Source: Planctomycetota bacterium (GTDB taxonomy: Bacteria > Planctomycetota > Planctomycetia > Pirellulales > PNKZ01). Taken from it: a DNA stretch of 64,000 bases. Positions 1 through 10,590 of this stretch are shown here, one piece after another; the stretch's first letter is position 1; every line of letters starts with the position of its first letter. The notes beneath the pieces are model-generated. The model did no database searches and had not been told where the DNA came from. It saw only the letters and a list, made by a program, of their open reading frames with translations. The stretch covers positions 62,001 to 126,000 of the forward strand of contig JAFEBQ010000041.1 in assembly GCA_018242585.1 (NCBI GenBank). The letters run 5' to 3'. Made by a program: the position numbers and the translations under genes.

Positions 1-41
1 CCCTTCGACGTTTCCAAGCACCACCCTGGTGAAAGCTAACT

Positions 42-1100
42 ATGTCGTTCGCAGAAGACGATCTCCAAGCGGTTTCCCGGCTCAAGAAAGCTCACGAGCA
101 AATCACCTCGGAATTGGGCAAAGTCATCGTCGGCCAGCAACAGGTGATCGAAGAGTTGCTGATCGCGATCTTTGCTCGGGGACACTGCTTGCTAGTGGGC
201 GTGCCGGGCTTGGCCAAGACGTTGATGATCCGCACATTGGCCGAGACGTTGTCGCTCGATTTCAGCCGCATTCAATTCACGCCCGACCTGATGCCGGCCG
301 ACATCACCGGCACGGAAGTCATTCAAGAAGACAAGTCGACAGGCAGCCGATCGTTCAAGTTCCTCAAAGGGCCGATCTTCGCCAACGTGATCCTAGCCGA
401 CGAAATCAACCGCACGCCTCCCAAGACCCAGGCCGCGCTCTTGGAAGCGATGCAAGAGCACCAGGTCACGGTCGGTGGCCAGCGGCACCGGCTCACCGAG
501 CCGTTCTTCGTCTTGGCCACGCAGAACCCGATCGAGCAAGAAGGAACCTACCCGCTGCCCGAGGCGCAGCTGGACCGGTTCATGTTCAACACCTTCGTCG
601 ACTATCCGAGCGAAGAAGAAGAGCTGCAGATCGTCAAGCGGACGACGGTCGAAGCCACGCAACAACTTTCGCCCACTCTGTCGGCCGACGACATCCTGCA
701 CCTGCAACACCTGGTGCGCAAGGTGCCGGTGGCCGATCACGTGGCCCGTTACGCCTTGCGATTCACCCGCGTCACGCGCCGCAACCAGGACGATACGCCC
801 GACTTCATCAACGACTATGTCAGTTGGGGCGCCGGCCCGCGCGCCAGCCAGTACCTGGTGCTGGGGGCCAAGTCGCGCGCCGTGCTGCACGGACGCTACC
901 ACGCCACGTGCGAAGACATTCGCGCGGTCGCGGCGCCGGTGCTGCGACACCGGATCATGACGAACTTCAACGCCGAAGCCGAAGGGATCAAGCCCGACTG
1001 GATTGTCCAGCGGTTGTGCGAGACGATCCCGTCGCCCGAGGAACAGGTCGCCGAACGTGGAAACTTACCAGAAGTATTTCGATCCGCGGACGTTGGCTAG
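42..1100 (+). CDS. MoxR-family AAA+ ATPase
   Basis: A 352-residue AAA+ ATPase of the MoxR family, usual length for the family. The Walker A motif GVPGLAKT lies near residue 53, the Walker [10 protein letters not shown] near 115, and the family sequence [20 protein letters not shown] follows, covering the sensor 1 region. MoxR proteins act as chaperone-like ATPases that activate or assemble partner proteins, often ones with vWA domains. It is the first gene of an operon-like + strand run, and the DUF58 gene starts inside its 3' end, so the two are probably translationally coupled. The ATG at 42 is the natural start. The actual substrate is unknown. Confidence 0.95.
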   Translation: MSFAEDDLQAVSRLKKAHEQITSELGKVIVGQQQVIEELLIAIFARGHCLLVGVPGLAKTLMIRTLAETLSLDFSRIQFTPDLMPADITGTEVIQEDKSTGSRSFKFLKGPIFANVILADEINRTPPKTQAALLEAMQEHQVTVGGQRHRLTEPFFVLATQNPIEQEGTYPLPEAQLDRFMFNTFVDYPSEEEELQIVKRTTVEATQQLSPTLSADDILHLQHLVRKVPVADHVARYALRFTRVTRRNQDDTPDFINDYVSWGAGPRASQYLVLGAKSRAVLHGRYHATCEDIRAVAAPVLRHRIMTNFNAEAEGIKPDWIVQRLCETIPSPEEQVAERGNLPEVFRSADVG

Positions 1101-1962
1101 CCTGGAAGGGCTGGAGCTGCGCGCGAAACGAATTGTCGAAGGCTACGTCTCCGGCGTCCATCGCAGTCCGTATCACGGCTTCTCGATCGAATTTGCCGAA
1201 CACCGCGAATACGTTCCCGGCGACGACTTGCGCTTCGTCGACTGGAAGGTGTTTGGCAAGACCGACAAGATTTATCTCAAGCAGTTCGAAGAAGAAACCA
1301 ATCTGATCAGCTACATGCTGCTCGACACCAGCGAGAGCATGCGCTATCAGAGTTCGCAAGCCGCGATGTCGAAGTTGGAGTACGCCCAGTGCATCGTGGC
1401 GGCGCTGTCGTACCTGGTCTTGCAACAGCAAGACAGCGTCGGCCTGGTGACCTTTGACCGCGAAGTGCGGAGCTTCGTTCGGGCCAGCGGCAACCCGTCG
1501 CACCTGAAACAGTTGCTCCACGTGATGAGCAACGCCGCGGCCGAACGCAAGACGCGACTGGGGCCCGTGCTGCACGATCTGGCCGAGCGGCTCAAGAAGC
1601 GCGGCGTGGTGCTGGTGCTCAGCGATTTCTTCGACGACGTGCCGGCCATGCTGACCGGACTGAAGCACTTCCGCCACCGGCGGCACGAAGTGATCGTGTT
1701 TCACATCCTGGACCCAGCCGAGCTCGATTTTCCGTTTGACCGGATGACGTTGTTCAAGGGACTGGAAGAGTGGCCCGATCTGTTGACCGACCCGCGGTCG
1801 CTGCGCAAGGCGTACCTCGAAGAGTTCGGCGCGTTCCAAAAGCAGCTTCGCGTCGGCTGTCGGAACGCCGGCATCGACTACTTCGAGATGCGCACCGACC
1901 AGCCGTTGGACATGGCCCTGACCACGTACCTGACGCGACGGATGATGCAGTACAAGATGTGA
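1057..1962 (+). CDS. DUF58 (vWA-like) protein
   Basis: DUF58 protein, the usual partner of MoxR. The diagnostic stretch reads [20 protein letters not shown] (near residue 50), and a vWA-like core follows with a metal-site-like DTSESM. I chose the GTG at 1057, which gives [10 protein letters not shown] and overlaps moxR by 44 nt; an ATG at 1003 would add 18 arginine-rich residues that look like non-coding translation. The product is cytoplasmic or membrane-associated, has no clear TM segment, and probably cooperates with the MoxR ATPase and the vWA membrane proteins encoded downstream. Its molecular function is not established. Confidence 0.9.
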   Translation: METYQKYFDPRTLASLEGLELRAKRIVEGYVSGVHRSPYHGFSIEFAEHREYVPGDDLRFVDWKVFGKTDKIYLKQFEEETNLISYMLLDTSESMRYQSSQAAMSKLEYAQCIVAALSYLVLQQQDSVGLVTFDREVRSFVRASGNPSHLKQLLHVMSNAAAERKTRLGPVLHDLAERLKKRGVVLVLSDFFDDVPAMLTGLKHFRHRRHEVIVFHILDPAELDFPFDRMTLFKGLEEWPDLLTDPRSLRKAYLEEFGAFQKQLRVGCRNAGIDYFEMRTDQPLDMALTTYLTRRMMQYKM

Positions 1963-1967
1963 GGGAG

Positions 1968-2084
1968 AAGTTGCTGGTTGCGAGTTCCTAGTTGCTAGTT
2001 TTTGTCCGTTGTCAGTAGTCAGTTGCACTCGTTTGCTGGCCTTCCTCACAACTGACAACGGACCACTGACAACTGACACGAGTT
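1968..2084. repeat. Intergenic inverted repeat, 'gttgctagtt' family copy 1
   Basis: The gap between the DUF58 and BatA-like genes holds a run of related words (GTTGCTGGTTGCGAGTTCC, TAGTTGCTAGT) followed by an inverted pair: TCCGTTGTCAGTAGTCAGTTG near 2005 against CAACTGACAACGGACCACTG near 2049. The same kind of sequence recurs at 15332-15412 and 37556-37649. It looks like a MITE or REP-like intergenic element rather than an operon-specific signal, although it may form a transcript hairpin. Confidence 0.6.
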
Positions 2085-2106
2085 TGAAAAACGCTCAGAG
2101 TCACTT

Positions 2107-4329
2107 TTGATTACGCCATTCGTAACCCCTGTACCGGCCCTGTGGCTCCCCCTCGCTTTCGTCGAGAGCATGGGGACGTTGTTGGCTTGGGGCGGGCTGG
2201 TGGCGGCGCCGCTGCTGTTGCACCTGCTCAGCCGGCGTAAGTACCGCGAGGTCCAATGGGCCGCCATGCAGTACCTGCTGGCGGCGATCAAAAAGAACTC
2301 GCGCCGAGTGCAGATCGAACAGTTGATTCTGTTGCTGCTGCGAACGCTGGCCGTGGCTTGCATCGTGCTGGCCGCCGCCAAACTGTTCTTCGAGAACAGC
2401 CCGATCGCCGGCAGTTCGCATCAGCGGACGCACCGCGTGATCGTGCTGGACGCTTCGTATTCGATGGCCTACAAGCCCGCCGATCGCAGCCGCTTTGAGT
2501 CGGCCAAGCAGCTCGCCGAGAACATCGTCCAGCAAGGAACGCAAGGTGACGGCTATTCGCTGGTCCTGCTCGGCGCGCCGCCGCGCGTGGTCGTGGGGAA
2601 TCCAGCCTTTGAACCACGCGACTTCCTGGAAGAACTGAAGAATATCCACCTGGCCCACACCGGCGCCGACTTGTCGGCCACGCTGCAACAGGTCGAGCAA
2701 GTCATCACCGCCGCCAAGACCGAGCATCCACGACTGGTGGCTCGCGAGATTTACTTCCTGACCGATCTGGGGCGCAACACGTGGCAGCCCGACCTGAAGG
2801 AAACCAGTGCCGACGACTTCCGCGCCCGCAGCCAGCGACTGGCCAAGGAAGCGCGACTGGTCGTGCTCGATCTGGGGCAGCCCACGTGGGAGAACGTGGC
2901 GGTTACTGGCATTCAGTTGGCCGATTCCACGCTGGCCACGGCGCGCGACGCCACGATCGAAGCCGAGATCAAGAACTTCGGCAACCAGTCGATTACCCGG
3001 CTGCCCGTTGAATGGTACGTCGATGGCCGCCGCGCCGGTCAGGACGCGGTCGATCTCGACGCCGCTGGCCGCGCCACCGTGGCGCTGACCCACCATTTCG
3101 ACACGCCGGGCGATCACTCGATCGAGGCGCGGCTCGCCAGCGATCTGTTGCCGGTCGACAATCATCGCTGGCTCTCGCTGCGCGTGAAGCCCCAGTTGCG
3201 AGTGCTCTGTGTCGGCAGCGGGCAGTCCGACGGTTATCTAGCGCCGGCCGAGTATCTGGCCCTGGCGTTGCGTCCCGACGACGATCGCGCCGACAGCAGC
3301 GACATTCAATGCGACGTCCTCGGCGAAAGCTCGCTGGCCGACGCCGATCTGGCGTCGTACGACTGTGTCTTCCTGGCCAACCTGGGGCAATTCACCGCCA
3401 GCGAAGGGACGTTGCTCAGCTCGTACGTGGCGCACGGCGGGAACCTGGTCTGGTTCCTGGGCGAGCAAGTCCAGCTCGACTCGTACAACCGCCGGCTGTG
3501 CAGTCTCGATACCGGCGCCGAGCGGGCCCTGCCGGCGCGCCTGACGGGCTTTGCCCCTGCCGGACAGTACATGTTTGATCCGCTCGACTACCAGCATCCG
3601 CTGCTGGCCGCTTATCGCGGGCGCTCGGACCATACGTTGCAAGCCACGCTGGTCACGCGGTATGTCAAAGCCGAACTGCCGCCGCTGTCGAAAGCCCGGG
3701 TGGCGCTCGCCTATGAAAATGGCGACCCGGCGATCATCGAAGAAGCGATCGGCCGCGGACGGAGCATTCTGGTCACCACCAGCGCTGACCGTTCCTGGTC
3801 GGTCATGCCGTTGATTGGCAGCTTGAACGAACTGGTTTACGAGATGCTCGGCTGGGTGGTCCATCCGGCCGCGCCGGAGCGCAACCTGCTGGTCGGTCAA
3901 CCGATCGGCGACACGCTCCACGGCCAGGCGGTGGCGGCCAACGTCCAGTTGCACATTCCCGGCGGCGAGCAGCAGCAACTCCGCCTGAACATCGACGGCG
4001 ACTACAGTGTCTGGTCGTTTGCCGACACGCAACTCAGCGGCCTGTACAAGGCGGAACTTCCCAGCCCCTGGGGCGTCGAAAGCTTGTCGGCCGTGAACGT
4101 CGACACTTCCGAAAGCGACCTGACGGCCGCCGATCCGACGGAACTGTCGGCCAAGTTGTGGGCCGGCGTCCCGTTCACGCACCTGACCGATTGGCAAGAC
4201 ATCGCCGAAGCCGCCGCCGACGCGGCGCCGCGCCGGCATGTGTTGCAGGTTTACCTGTTGTCGATCGCGATCATTTGCCTGCTGGCCGAGACGTTCCTGG
4301 CTTGGCGCTTTGGCACACGGGGCGCCTGA
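2107..4329 (+). CDS. BatA-type membrane protein with vWA domain
   Basis: A 740-residue membrane protein. The N-terminus has the BatA signature: a hydrophobic segment, then LLLHLLSRRKYREVQWAAMQ, then a second TM near residues 75-95. A vWA domain follows, with MIDAS-type motif DASYSM. The middle and C-terminal parts resemble glutamine-amidotransferase-like/CARDB-like periplasmic modules, and there is a final TM near the C-terminus (LLSIAIICLLAETFLAWRF). The start is uncertain: TTG at 2107 opens the frame, but ATG at 2170 gives MGTLLAWGGLVAAPLLLHLL, which better fits the family. Probably acts with the MoxR and DUF58 proteins at the membrane. Confidence 0.85.
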   Translation: MITPFVTPVPALWLPLAFVESMGTLLAWGGLVAAPLLLHLLSRRKYREVQWAAMQYLLAAIKKNSRRVQIEQLILLLLRTLAVACIVLAAAKLFFENSPIAGSSHQRTHRVIVLDASYSMAYKPADRSRFESAKQLAENIVQQGTQGDGYSLVLLGAPPRVVVGNPAFEPRDFLEELKNIHLAHTGADLSATLQQVEQVITAAKTEHPRLVAREIYFLTDLGRNTWQPDLKETSADDFRARSQRLAKEARLVVLDLGQPTWENVAVTGIQLADSTLATARDATIEAEIKNFGNQSITRLPVEWYVDGRRAGQDAVDLDAAGRATVALTHHFDTPGDHSIEARLASDLLPVDNHRWLSLRVKPQLRVLCVGSGQSDGYLAPAEYLALALRPDDDRADSSDIQCDVLGESSLADADLASYDCVFLANLGQFTASEGTLLSSYVAHGGNLVWFLGEQVQLDSYNRRLCSLDTGAERALPARLTGFAPAGQYMFDPLDYQHPLLAAYRGRSDHTLQATLVTRYVKAELPPLSKARVALAYENGDPAIIEEAIGRGRSILVTTSADRSWSVMPLIGSLNELVYEMLGWVVHPAAPERNLLVGQPIGDTLHGQAVAANVQLHIPGGEQQQLRLNIDGDYSVWSFADTQLSGLYKAELPSPWGVESLSAVNVDTSESDLTAADPTELSAKLWAGVPFTHLTDWQDIAEAAADAAPRRHVLQVYLLSIAIICLLAETFLAWRFGTRGA

Positions 4330-4330
4330 T

Positions 4331-6706
4331 ATGCAAGAACACCTTTCGCAATGGTTCGTCAACTTGTTGGCCCGGCTGGCCGGCGTGCCCGAAGCGCGCC
4401 CGGGCGAAGGGATCAACGTGCGCGTGGTCTGGTCCTGGCCGCTGCCGCCGTGGCTCACGTTGATCGTCGCCGTCGCGGTCGTCGGGCTAGTGGTCTTCTG
4501 CTATCTGCGCGAGCGCGGCACGGCCAACCCCGCCGTCCGCTGGATGTTGACCGGCATGCGGTTATTGATGCTGCTGTGCATGGCCTTCATGGTGTCGCAG
4601 ATCAAGCTCCTGCCCGAGCGAACCGGCTTGCCCTACTTCGTCGTGTTGCTCGACGATTCGGCCAGCATGTCGATCGCCGATCGTTACGACGACGAGCAGA
4701 TGAACCGCAACCTGGCTGACAGCTTGAAACAGGTCGGCCTCGACGAGCCAACGCGCTGGAATCTGGCCCGTTCGATTCTGCTGGGGCACGACCACCGACT
4801 GCTCGACGTGCTCGGCGAGCGGTACAAACTCAAGCTCTATCTCGTCGCCGACACCCTGCGACCACTGACCGGCGAGTTGGACAAAGTCGCCGCCGACCTC
4901 CGCGAGCAGAAACCAACCGGCGCCTCGTCACGCTTGGGCGAAAGCGTCCGCTCGGTGCTCAACGAGCTGCGCGGGACGCCGCCGTCGGCGATCCTGTTGT
5001 TGAGCGATGGCGTGGTGACCGAAGGGCCAGCGCTGGGCGAAGCGGCGCAATACGCCCGCCGCAAGGGAGTGCCGCTGTTCACCGTGGCTCTGGGGAGCCA
5101 GAACCCGCCGCGCGATGTCGAGCTGGCCGACTTGCTGGTCGACGAAGTGGCGTTCGTCGACGACGTGTTGAACTTCGAGTGTACGCTGACCGGTTCGCGG
5201 ATGGCGGGACGCTCGGTGCAAGTCCGCCTGCGCGAAACCGGCGACGCCGAGGTGCTGGCTTCGGTCGATGTCACGATTGGCGCTGATGGCCGCCCGCAAA
5301 AGGTCCGCGTTCCCTACCGGCCGACCGAAGTGGGCAAGTTTGAATACATTGTCGATGTCGAGCCGTTGAACGATGAAGTCAGCTCCGAGAACAACCGCTT
5401 GTCGCGCGTCGTCACGATCCGCAAGGAACAGGTCCGCGTGCTGCTGGTCCAGGCCTATCCGAACTTTGAATACCGCTACCTGAAGCAGATGTTGCAGCGC
5501 GACTCGACGATCGTGCTGAAGGCGGTGTTGCAGGAAGCCGACCCGGAATACGCCGAGTTCGACCAGACAGCGCTGCGCGTCTTTCCGGTGCGGCGCGAGG
5601 AGCTGTTCGAGTACGACGTGCTGATCCTGGGGGACATCGACCCGGCCTTCTTCAGCTCGTCGGCCTTGCAATACATCGAGCAATTCGTCACGCAAAAGGG
5701 GGGCGGCGTCGTGCTGATGGCCGGCCCGCAGTACATGCCCTGGGCCTATCGCGACACGCCGCTGGCGACGTTGATCCCGGCCGACTTGACCGACGGCCAG
5801 CCCGAGACGCCGGCCACGAACCTGGGCTACCAGATCGAACCGACCGAACTGGGGAACTCGCTCTCGTCAATGCAGCTTGGCAACACGCCGCAAGAGACGG
5901 CGGAAATCTGGCGCAATCTCCCACAGTTGTATTGGCTCAGCCAATTGCACGAGTGGAAACCCGGCGCGCGCGTCCTGGCCCAGGCGCGGTTCGACACCGA
6001 ATCGATCCCGGCCCTGGTGTTGCAGCACACTGGCGCGGGCAAGGTGCTATTCCACGCCACCGACGAAACGTGGCGCTGGCGCTGGCGCGTGGGGGATGTC
6101 TTCTTTGCTCGTTATTGGGTGCAGACGTTGCGGTTCCTGGCGCGGTCAAAACTGTTGGGACAGGATCTGCAGGTCGAAATGGCCGCCGACCGGCAACAAT
6201 ATCGCCGTGGCGACTCGGTTCGCTTGCGTGTCCGCTTTCTCGACGAACGCCGGGCGCCGGCCGAAGACGACGGCGTGGTCATTATGGTCGAGCAACAAGG
6301 GCACCCGAATCGGCGCGTGACGCTGCGGCGCAATCCGACCTATCGCGGCGTGTTCGAAGGCAGCGTCAGCAAACCCTCCGACGGCAAGTACCACGCCTGG
6401 GTCACCGTGCCGGCCATCGAGCACGGCACTGCGGCGGCCGATTTCACCGTGGTCGCTCCCCCCGGCGAGTTCGAACGGCCCCAGGCCGACCTGGTCGAAA
6501 TGAAGCGCGTGGCGACCGACACCAAGGGACATTTCTACACCGCCAGCACCGCCAACCGGCTGATCGACGATTTGCCCCAAGGGCATCAGACGCCGCAAGA
6601 AACGCTGACAATGCACGAACTGTGGAACAGTCCCTATCTGCTTGGCGTGCTGTTTCTGCTGCTAATTGGTGAGTGGATTATCCGCAAACTGGTAGGGATG
6701 CTCTAA
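4331..6706 (+). CDS. vWA-domain membrane protein with GATase-like module
   Basis: A 791-residue protein starting at the ATG one base after the upstream stop. Two N-terminal TM segments (about residues 37-58 and 75-95) lead into a vWA domain with MIDAS motif DDSASMS near residue 112. The protein then has beta-rich modules and a region around residues 365-500 typical of the glutamine-amidotransferase-like fold found in these planctomycete proteins. A TM at the C-terminus is followed by a basic tail. It is a distant relative in architecture of the previous gene and belongs to the same MoxR cluster. Biochemical role unknown. Confidence 0.85.
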   Translation: MQEHLSQWFVNLLARLAGVPEARPGEGINVRVVWSWPLPPWLTLIVAVAVVGLVVFCYLRERGTANPAVRWMLTGMRLLMLLCMAFMVSQIKLLPERTGLPYFVVLLDDSASMSIADRYDDEQMNRNLADSLKQVGLDEPTRWNLARSILLGHDHRLLDVLGERYKLKLYLVADTLRPLTGELDKVAADLREQKPTGASSRLGESVRSVLNELRGTPPSAILLLSDGVVTEGPALGEAAQYARRKGVPLFTVALGSQNPPRDVELADLLVDEVAFVDDVLNFECTLTGSRMAGRSVQVRLRETGDAEVLASVDVTIGADGRPQKVRVPYRPTEVGKFEYIVDVEPLNDEVSSENNRLSRVVTIRKEQVRVLLVQAYPNFEYRYLKQMLQRDSTIVLKAVLQEADPEYAEFDQTALRVFPVRREELFEYDVLILGDIDPAFFSSSALQYIEQFVTQKGGGVVLMAGPQYMPWAYRDTPLATLIPADLTDGQPETPATNLGYQIEPTELGNSLSSMQLGNTPQETAEIWRNLPQLYWLSQLHEWKPGARVLAQARFDTESIPALVLQHTGAGKVLFHATDETWRWRWRVGDVFFARYWVQTLRFLARSKLLGQDLQVEMAADRQQYRRGDSVRLRVRFLDERRAPAEDDGVVIMVEQQGHPNRRVTLRRNPTYRGVFEGSVSKPSDGKYHAWVTVPAIEHGTAAADFTVVAPPGEFERPQADLVEMKRVATDTKGHFYTASTANRLIDDLPQGHQTPQETLTMHELWNSPYLLGVLFLLLIGEWIIRKLVGML

Positions 6707-6762
6707 GAATCGCCAAGCGTACAATGAGATTGGTCCGCGAACCCTAGCGACGGTTACACACC

Positions 6763-9700
6763 ATGCACCTGCTCACCAAACGGCTCGAAGCACTGCGCCG
6801 GCGGCTGCGGCGTTTGCTGCTGGGCTATGCGCTCGGCTGGTGGATCGTAGCCGTCGTGGGTATCGGCACCATATTGGCTGCCGCCGATTACCTGATTGGG
6901 TTCCACGATCCGGGCTTGCGGGTGATGTCGTCGCTGGCGTTGTTGGCGGCGCTGGTAATTCCGGCCTATCGGCTGGTGTGGCGATTGGCGCGCGAGCGAT
7001 TCGGCGACGTTGACCTCGCCTTGCGCATCGAACGACGCTATCCCGAGCTGCGCAGCCGGCTGGCCAGCGCCGTCGAGTTCCTCGACGACCCCGAAGCGGA
7101 AGAAGCTGGCTCCCCCGAGATGCGCCGCAAGGCGGTGCATCAGATGTGCGAGGAGTTCGTCCGGGTCGACCTGCAACCGGTGCTCGACGTGCGCCCCACC
7201 CGCCGCGCCTTGGTGGCCGCGGCCATTGTGCTGGTTTTGGCTTCGGCCTTGGCGCTCGAGAATCCGGCGGCGACCGGCACGGCGCTCGCGCGCTTGGCGC
7301 AACCCTGGGGGGGACCGGCCTGGCCCCAGCGCAACCATTTGCAACTCTTGAAGCCGATCGAGCGCGTGGCCCTGGGCCAGCGCTTTGAGGTCGAAGTCGT
7401 CGACCCGACCGGCGTGACGTTGCCCGACGACACGCGGATCGTCTATCGCCACACCGCCGCAAATGGCGCCGTGAACGAGCGGGTCGAACCGCTACAGCGC
7501 GTCGGCGATCGGCAAATCGCCACCCAGGAACAAGTCACGCGGCCATTCCAGTATCGCGTGCTCGGCGGCGACGACGAGTCGATGACCTGGATCAATCTGC
7601 AAGTCATCGAACCGCCCCAGGTCGAACGCCTGACCTCGACGGTGCGTTATCCCGTGTACACGTCCTTCCGCGACACGCAAGCCGAGGGTCAGATTCGCGC
7701 CCTGGTCGGTTCACGCGTGGCCCTGTCGGGTACGGTCAACAAACCAGTTCGCTCGGTGACCCTGGTGCGCCCGAACGAACCCGAGATCAAGCTCGACGTT
7801 GCCGAGGACGGGCTTCATTTCGACTGGTCGCTGGAGCGCGAGCCGGCATTCCTGGTCACTAAGGGCGGCCCGTTCACGCTCGACTTGGAAGACCGCGAAG
7901 GTTTTCACGGCGGCCTCGACGTGCGATATGAAGTCGTCGCCACGACCGACCGACCGCCGACGGTGACGCTCGAACTGCCCACCGCCGATGTGTACGTCAC
8001 GCCCGAGGCTGAAGTGCCGGTGCGCGTTTCGGCCAAGGACGATTTGGCATTGAAGACGATGCGACTCCTCTGGCAGCGCTCGGAAGACGCCAAAGGCGCG
8101 CCGACCGAGCTGTCGCTATTCACCGGGCCCGACCAATTGCCCGCGGGTGACTTTGCCGCCACGGCCGCCGCAGGGCATTCGGCGTCGGTTGACCACCGTT
8201 GGGGCCTGAGCGAGTGGAAACTGAAGCCGGGCGTGTCACTGACGATTCGCGCCTCGGCCATCGACTATCACGGGGCCGAGGCGCAAAGCCCGACGCGGCG
8301 TGTGATCATCGTCTCGCGCGATGAACTGCAGGACCGGCTCTCGGATCGGCAAAGCGCCATCTTGGGCGAGTTGGCCCGGATGCTCAAGTTGCAACAAGAC
8401 GCGCGGCAACGAGTCGCCGGGCTGCAAATTCAATTGGACCAGGCCGGCCAGGCCAGCAAGCAAGACGTCGACCACCTGCAACAAGCCGAGCTGACCCAGC
8501 GCAAGGTGCAACAAGGGATCGGCAAGCCCGAGACCGGCCTGCCGTCCCAGGTGAAAGAGCTGCTCACCGATCTGGAGAACAACAAGATCGAAAGCGTTGA
8601 CGTGGCGGCTCGGCTCGACGACTTGCTCAAGGCGCTGGAAGGACTCGGCAAGGAACAGTTGCCGACCATCGCCGGCGAGTTGACCACCGCGCTCAAGGAG
8701 TTGCAAAGTCAGCCGGGCGAATCGCGCGGCGGCGCGAACGACAAGCCCGCGACGAGTGACCAGAAGCCGGCGGAAAACGACCAACAGTCGCCAGCGAAGC
8801 AATCCGGCGGCAAACAATCCGGCGATCAGCAGCAGGCCGGCGACAAGCAGCAATCTGGCGACAAGCAATCGGCGGGCGACAATAAGCCCAGCGGCGAGTC
8901 ACAGCAGGGTAAGCCCTCGGCATCAGGCAAGCCCAGCGGCAAGCAGCCGCCGGCCGCGAATAAGCCAACCGACGTCGCGCGCAGCGCTCTGGCCGAGGCG
9001 GGCGCCAAGCAGGATGAAACGATCGACACGCTGGAACAGATGCTCGGCCAGCTTTCCGAGTGGGACAACTACCGCCGCTTCCATCGCGACGTGGGGCAAC
9101 TGCGCCGCGAGCAGGAACAACTGGCCCGCGACACCGAGCAAGCCGCCGCCAAAACGCAAAGCAACGACCTGAAGAATCTCAAGCCGCAGCAACTGGCCGA
9201 CCTGAAGAAGCTCGGCGCGCGGCAATCGGCCCTGGCCCGCAATCTCGAAAAGCTCGAACAGCGGATGCAGCAGATGGGAGACCAGCTGCGCGAGAACGAC
9301 CCGCTGGCGGCGACAACCCTGGAAGACGCGCTGCATCAGGCTCGACAGCAACAACTGGCCGGCCAGATGCGCGAAGCCGCTCGCCAGGTCGAACAGAATC
9401 AAACCGGCCAGGCCTCGGCGGCCCAGCAGCAAGTGCAGAAGGGGCTGGAGTCGATGCTCGACGTGCTGGCCAATCGCCGCGAGCGCGAACTGGGACGCCT
9501 GGTCAGCAAGCTGCGCGAGGCGGAAAACCAGCTTGCCGATTTGCTCAAACGACAAGAAGGGCTGCGCAAGAAGATGAACGAGGCGGCCAAGATCGCCGAC
9601 CCAAAACAGCGCGATCAAGAACTGCAACGACTGACCAAGGAGCAGAAGCAGCTTCAAGCCGAAGCCGAGCGGATGGCTCGCTCGCTGCAGCGGTTGCAAG

Positions 9701-10590
9701 CCGACAAGGCCAGCCGCAGCGCCGGCAAGGCCAGTTCGAAGATGGCCAAGGCCGGCCAGCAAGGCGAATCGGGGCACAGCCAAGATGCCGCCGAACAGGC
9801 GAAGCAAGCTGAGCAGGATTTGGCCGAAGCCCAGAGCCAGCTCGCCCAGCAGCGCAAGAAGGCCGAGCAGGATTTGGCCAACGAGTTGATGGCCAGCATG
9901 GAAGACACCTTGCGCGCTGTGCGCCAACAGCAACTCAAGCTGCACGAGGACACCCGGCACTACGACGAGATCGCCCAAACCGAAGGAGGCCTGAAGCGGG
10001 CCCAGTGGCAAAGCCTGCGCGAGTTGGGCCGGGCGCAACGCGCCTTGTCGGGCAAGTCGACAGGCATCGCCGAGCAATTGGGGCAGGGGGCGCCGGCGTT
10101 CGATCTGGCCTTGCGCGACGTGGCCCGGCACATGACCCGCGCCGCCGAAGGGCTCGACCAACGCATCACCGGCGAGCCGACGCAGCGGCCCCAGCAAGAC
10201 GCCGACAAGCGGCTGGCGCAACTGCTCGACGCATTGAAGCCCGACAACAACGCCGACCAAAAAAAACAGCAACAGCAGCAAGGTGGCGGAGGCGAGGGGG
10301 GCGGCAAGGACAGCCGCCCGCGCGTCGACCTGTCGGAGTTGAAGCTGCTCAAGCTGATGCAGCAAGGAGTGAACGACCGGGTCCGGCAATTGACCGATCA
10401 GCTCGGCGCCCGCAAACCGACCAAGGAACAGCTCGACGAGATTACCGAGCTGAGCCGGCAGCAAGGCGAGATTGCCGACCTGCTGTTGGAGATCACCAAG
10501 CCGGCGGCCGATCCCGAGAAGGACAACCTGGACGACGATTTGAAGAAGATGATCGATCCCGAGCGCAAAGCCGGCGAGGTGCAGCCATGA
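6763..10590 (+). CDS. Giant DUF4175-like coiled-coil membrane protein
   Basis: A 1275-residue protein. TM segments at about residues 22-42, 48-68 and 145-162 precede a large extracytoplasmic part with beta-sandwich modules. From about residue 520 the protein is a long Gln/Lys/Glu-rich coiled coil, interrupted near 640-730 by a low-complexity linker of repeated SGDKQ-like units. The layout resembles DUF4175-type proteins next to MoxR clusters. Its stop overlaps the next ATG (ATGA), so the downstream gene is coupled. The Gln-rich repeats suggest an elongated structural or scaffold protein in the envelope; that role is inference. Confidence 0.8.
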   Translation: MHLLTKRLEALRRRLRRLLLGYALGWWIVAVVGIGTILAAADYLIGFHDPGLRVMSSLALLAALVIPAYRLVWRLARERFGDVDLALRIERRYPELRSRLASAVEFLDDPEAEEAGSPEMRRKAVHQMCEEFVRVDLQPVLDVRPTRRALVAAAIVLVLASALALENPAATGTALARLAQPWGGPAWPQRNHLQLLKPIERVALGQRFEVEVVDPTGVTLPDDTRIVYRHTAANGAVNERVEPLQRVGDRQIATQEQVTRPFQYRVLGGDDESMTWINLQVIEPPQVERLTSTVRYPVYTSFRDTQAEGQIRALVGSRVALSGTVNKPVRSVTLVRPNEPEIKLDVAEDGLHFDWSLEREPAFLVTKGGPFTLDLEDREGFHGGLDVRYEVVATTDRPPTVTLELPTADVYVTPEAEVPVRVSAKDDLALKTMRLLWQRSEDAKGAPTELSLFTGPDQLPAGDFAATAAAGHSASVDHRWGLSEWKLKPGVSLTIRASAIDYHGAEAQSPTRRVIIVSRDELQDRLSDRQSAILGELARMLKLQQDARQRVAGLQIQLDQAGQASKQDVDHLQQAELTQRKVQQGIGKPETGLPSQVKELLTDLENNKIESVDVAARLDDLLKALEGLGKEQLPTIAGELTTALKELQSQPGESRGGANDKPATSDQKPAENDQQSPAKQSGGKQSGDQQQAGDKQQSGDKQSAGDNKPSGESQQGKPSASGKPSGKQPPAANKPTDVARSALAEAGAKQDETIDTLEQMLGQLSEWDNYRRFHRDVGQLRREQEQLARDTEQAAAKTQSNDLKNLKPQQLADLKKLGARQSALARNLEKLEQRMQQMGDQLRENDPLAATTLEDALHQARQQQLAGQMREAARQVEQNQTGQASAAQQQVQKGLESMLDVLANRRERELGRLVSKLREAENQLADLLKRQEGLRKKMNEAAKIADPKQRDQELQRLTKEQKQLQAEAERMARSLQRLQADKASRSAGKASSKMAKAGQQGESGHSQDAAEQAKQAEQDLAEAQSQLAQQRKKAEQDLANELMASMEDTLRAVRQQQLKLHEDTRHYDEIAQTEGGLKRAQWQSLRELGRAQRALSGKSTGIAEQLGQGAPAFDLALRDVARHMTRAAEGLDQRITGEPTQRPQQDADKRLAQLLDALKPDNNADQKKQQQQQGGGGEGGGKDSRPRVDLSELKLLKLMQQGVNDRVRQLTDQLGARKPTKEQLDEITELSRQQGEIADLLLEITKPAADPEKDNLDDDLKKMIDPERKAGEVQP

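Noticed and set aside
29-1306. 425-codon + strand frame over the MoxR/DUF58 genes
   Set aside because: Arg/Gly/Pro-rich shadow of the two real genes with no family features; GC-rich DNA keeps such frames open.
988-2079. 363-codon - strand frame opposite DUF58
   Set aside because: Mirror of a codon-biased gene; no domain and no SD.
8923-10464. 513-codon - strand frame, Leu-rich
   Set aside because: Antisense of the Gln-rich coiled coil (CAG/CTG complementarity creates poly-Leu), not a membrane protein.
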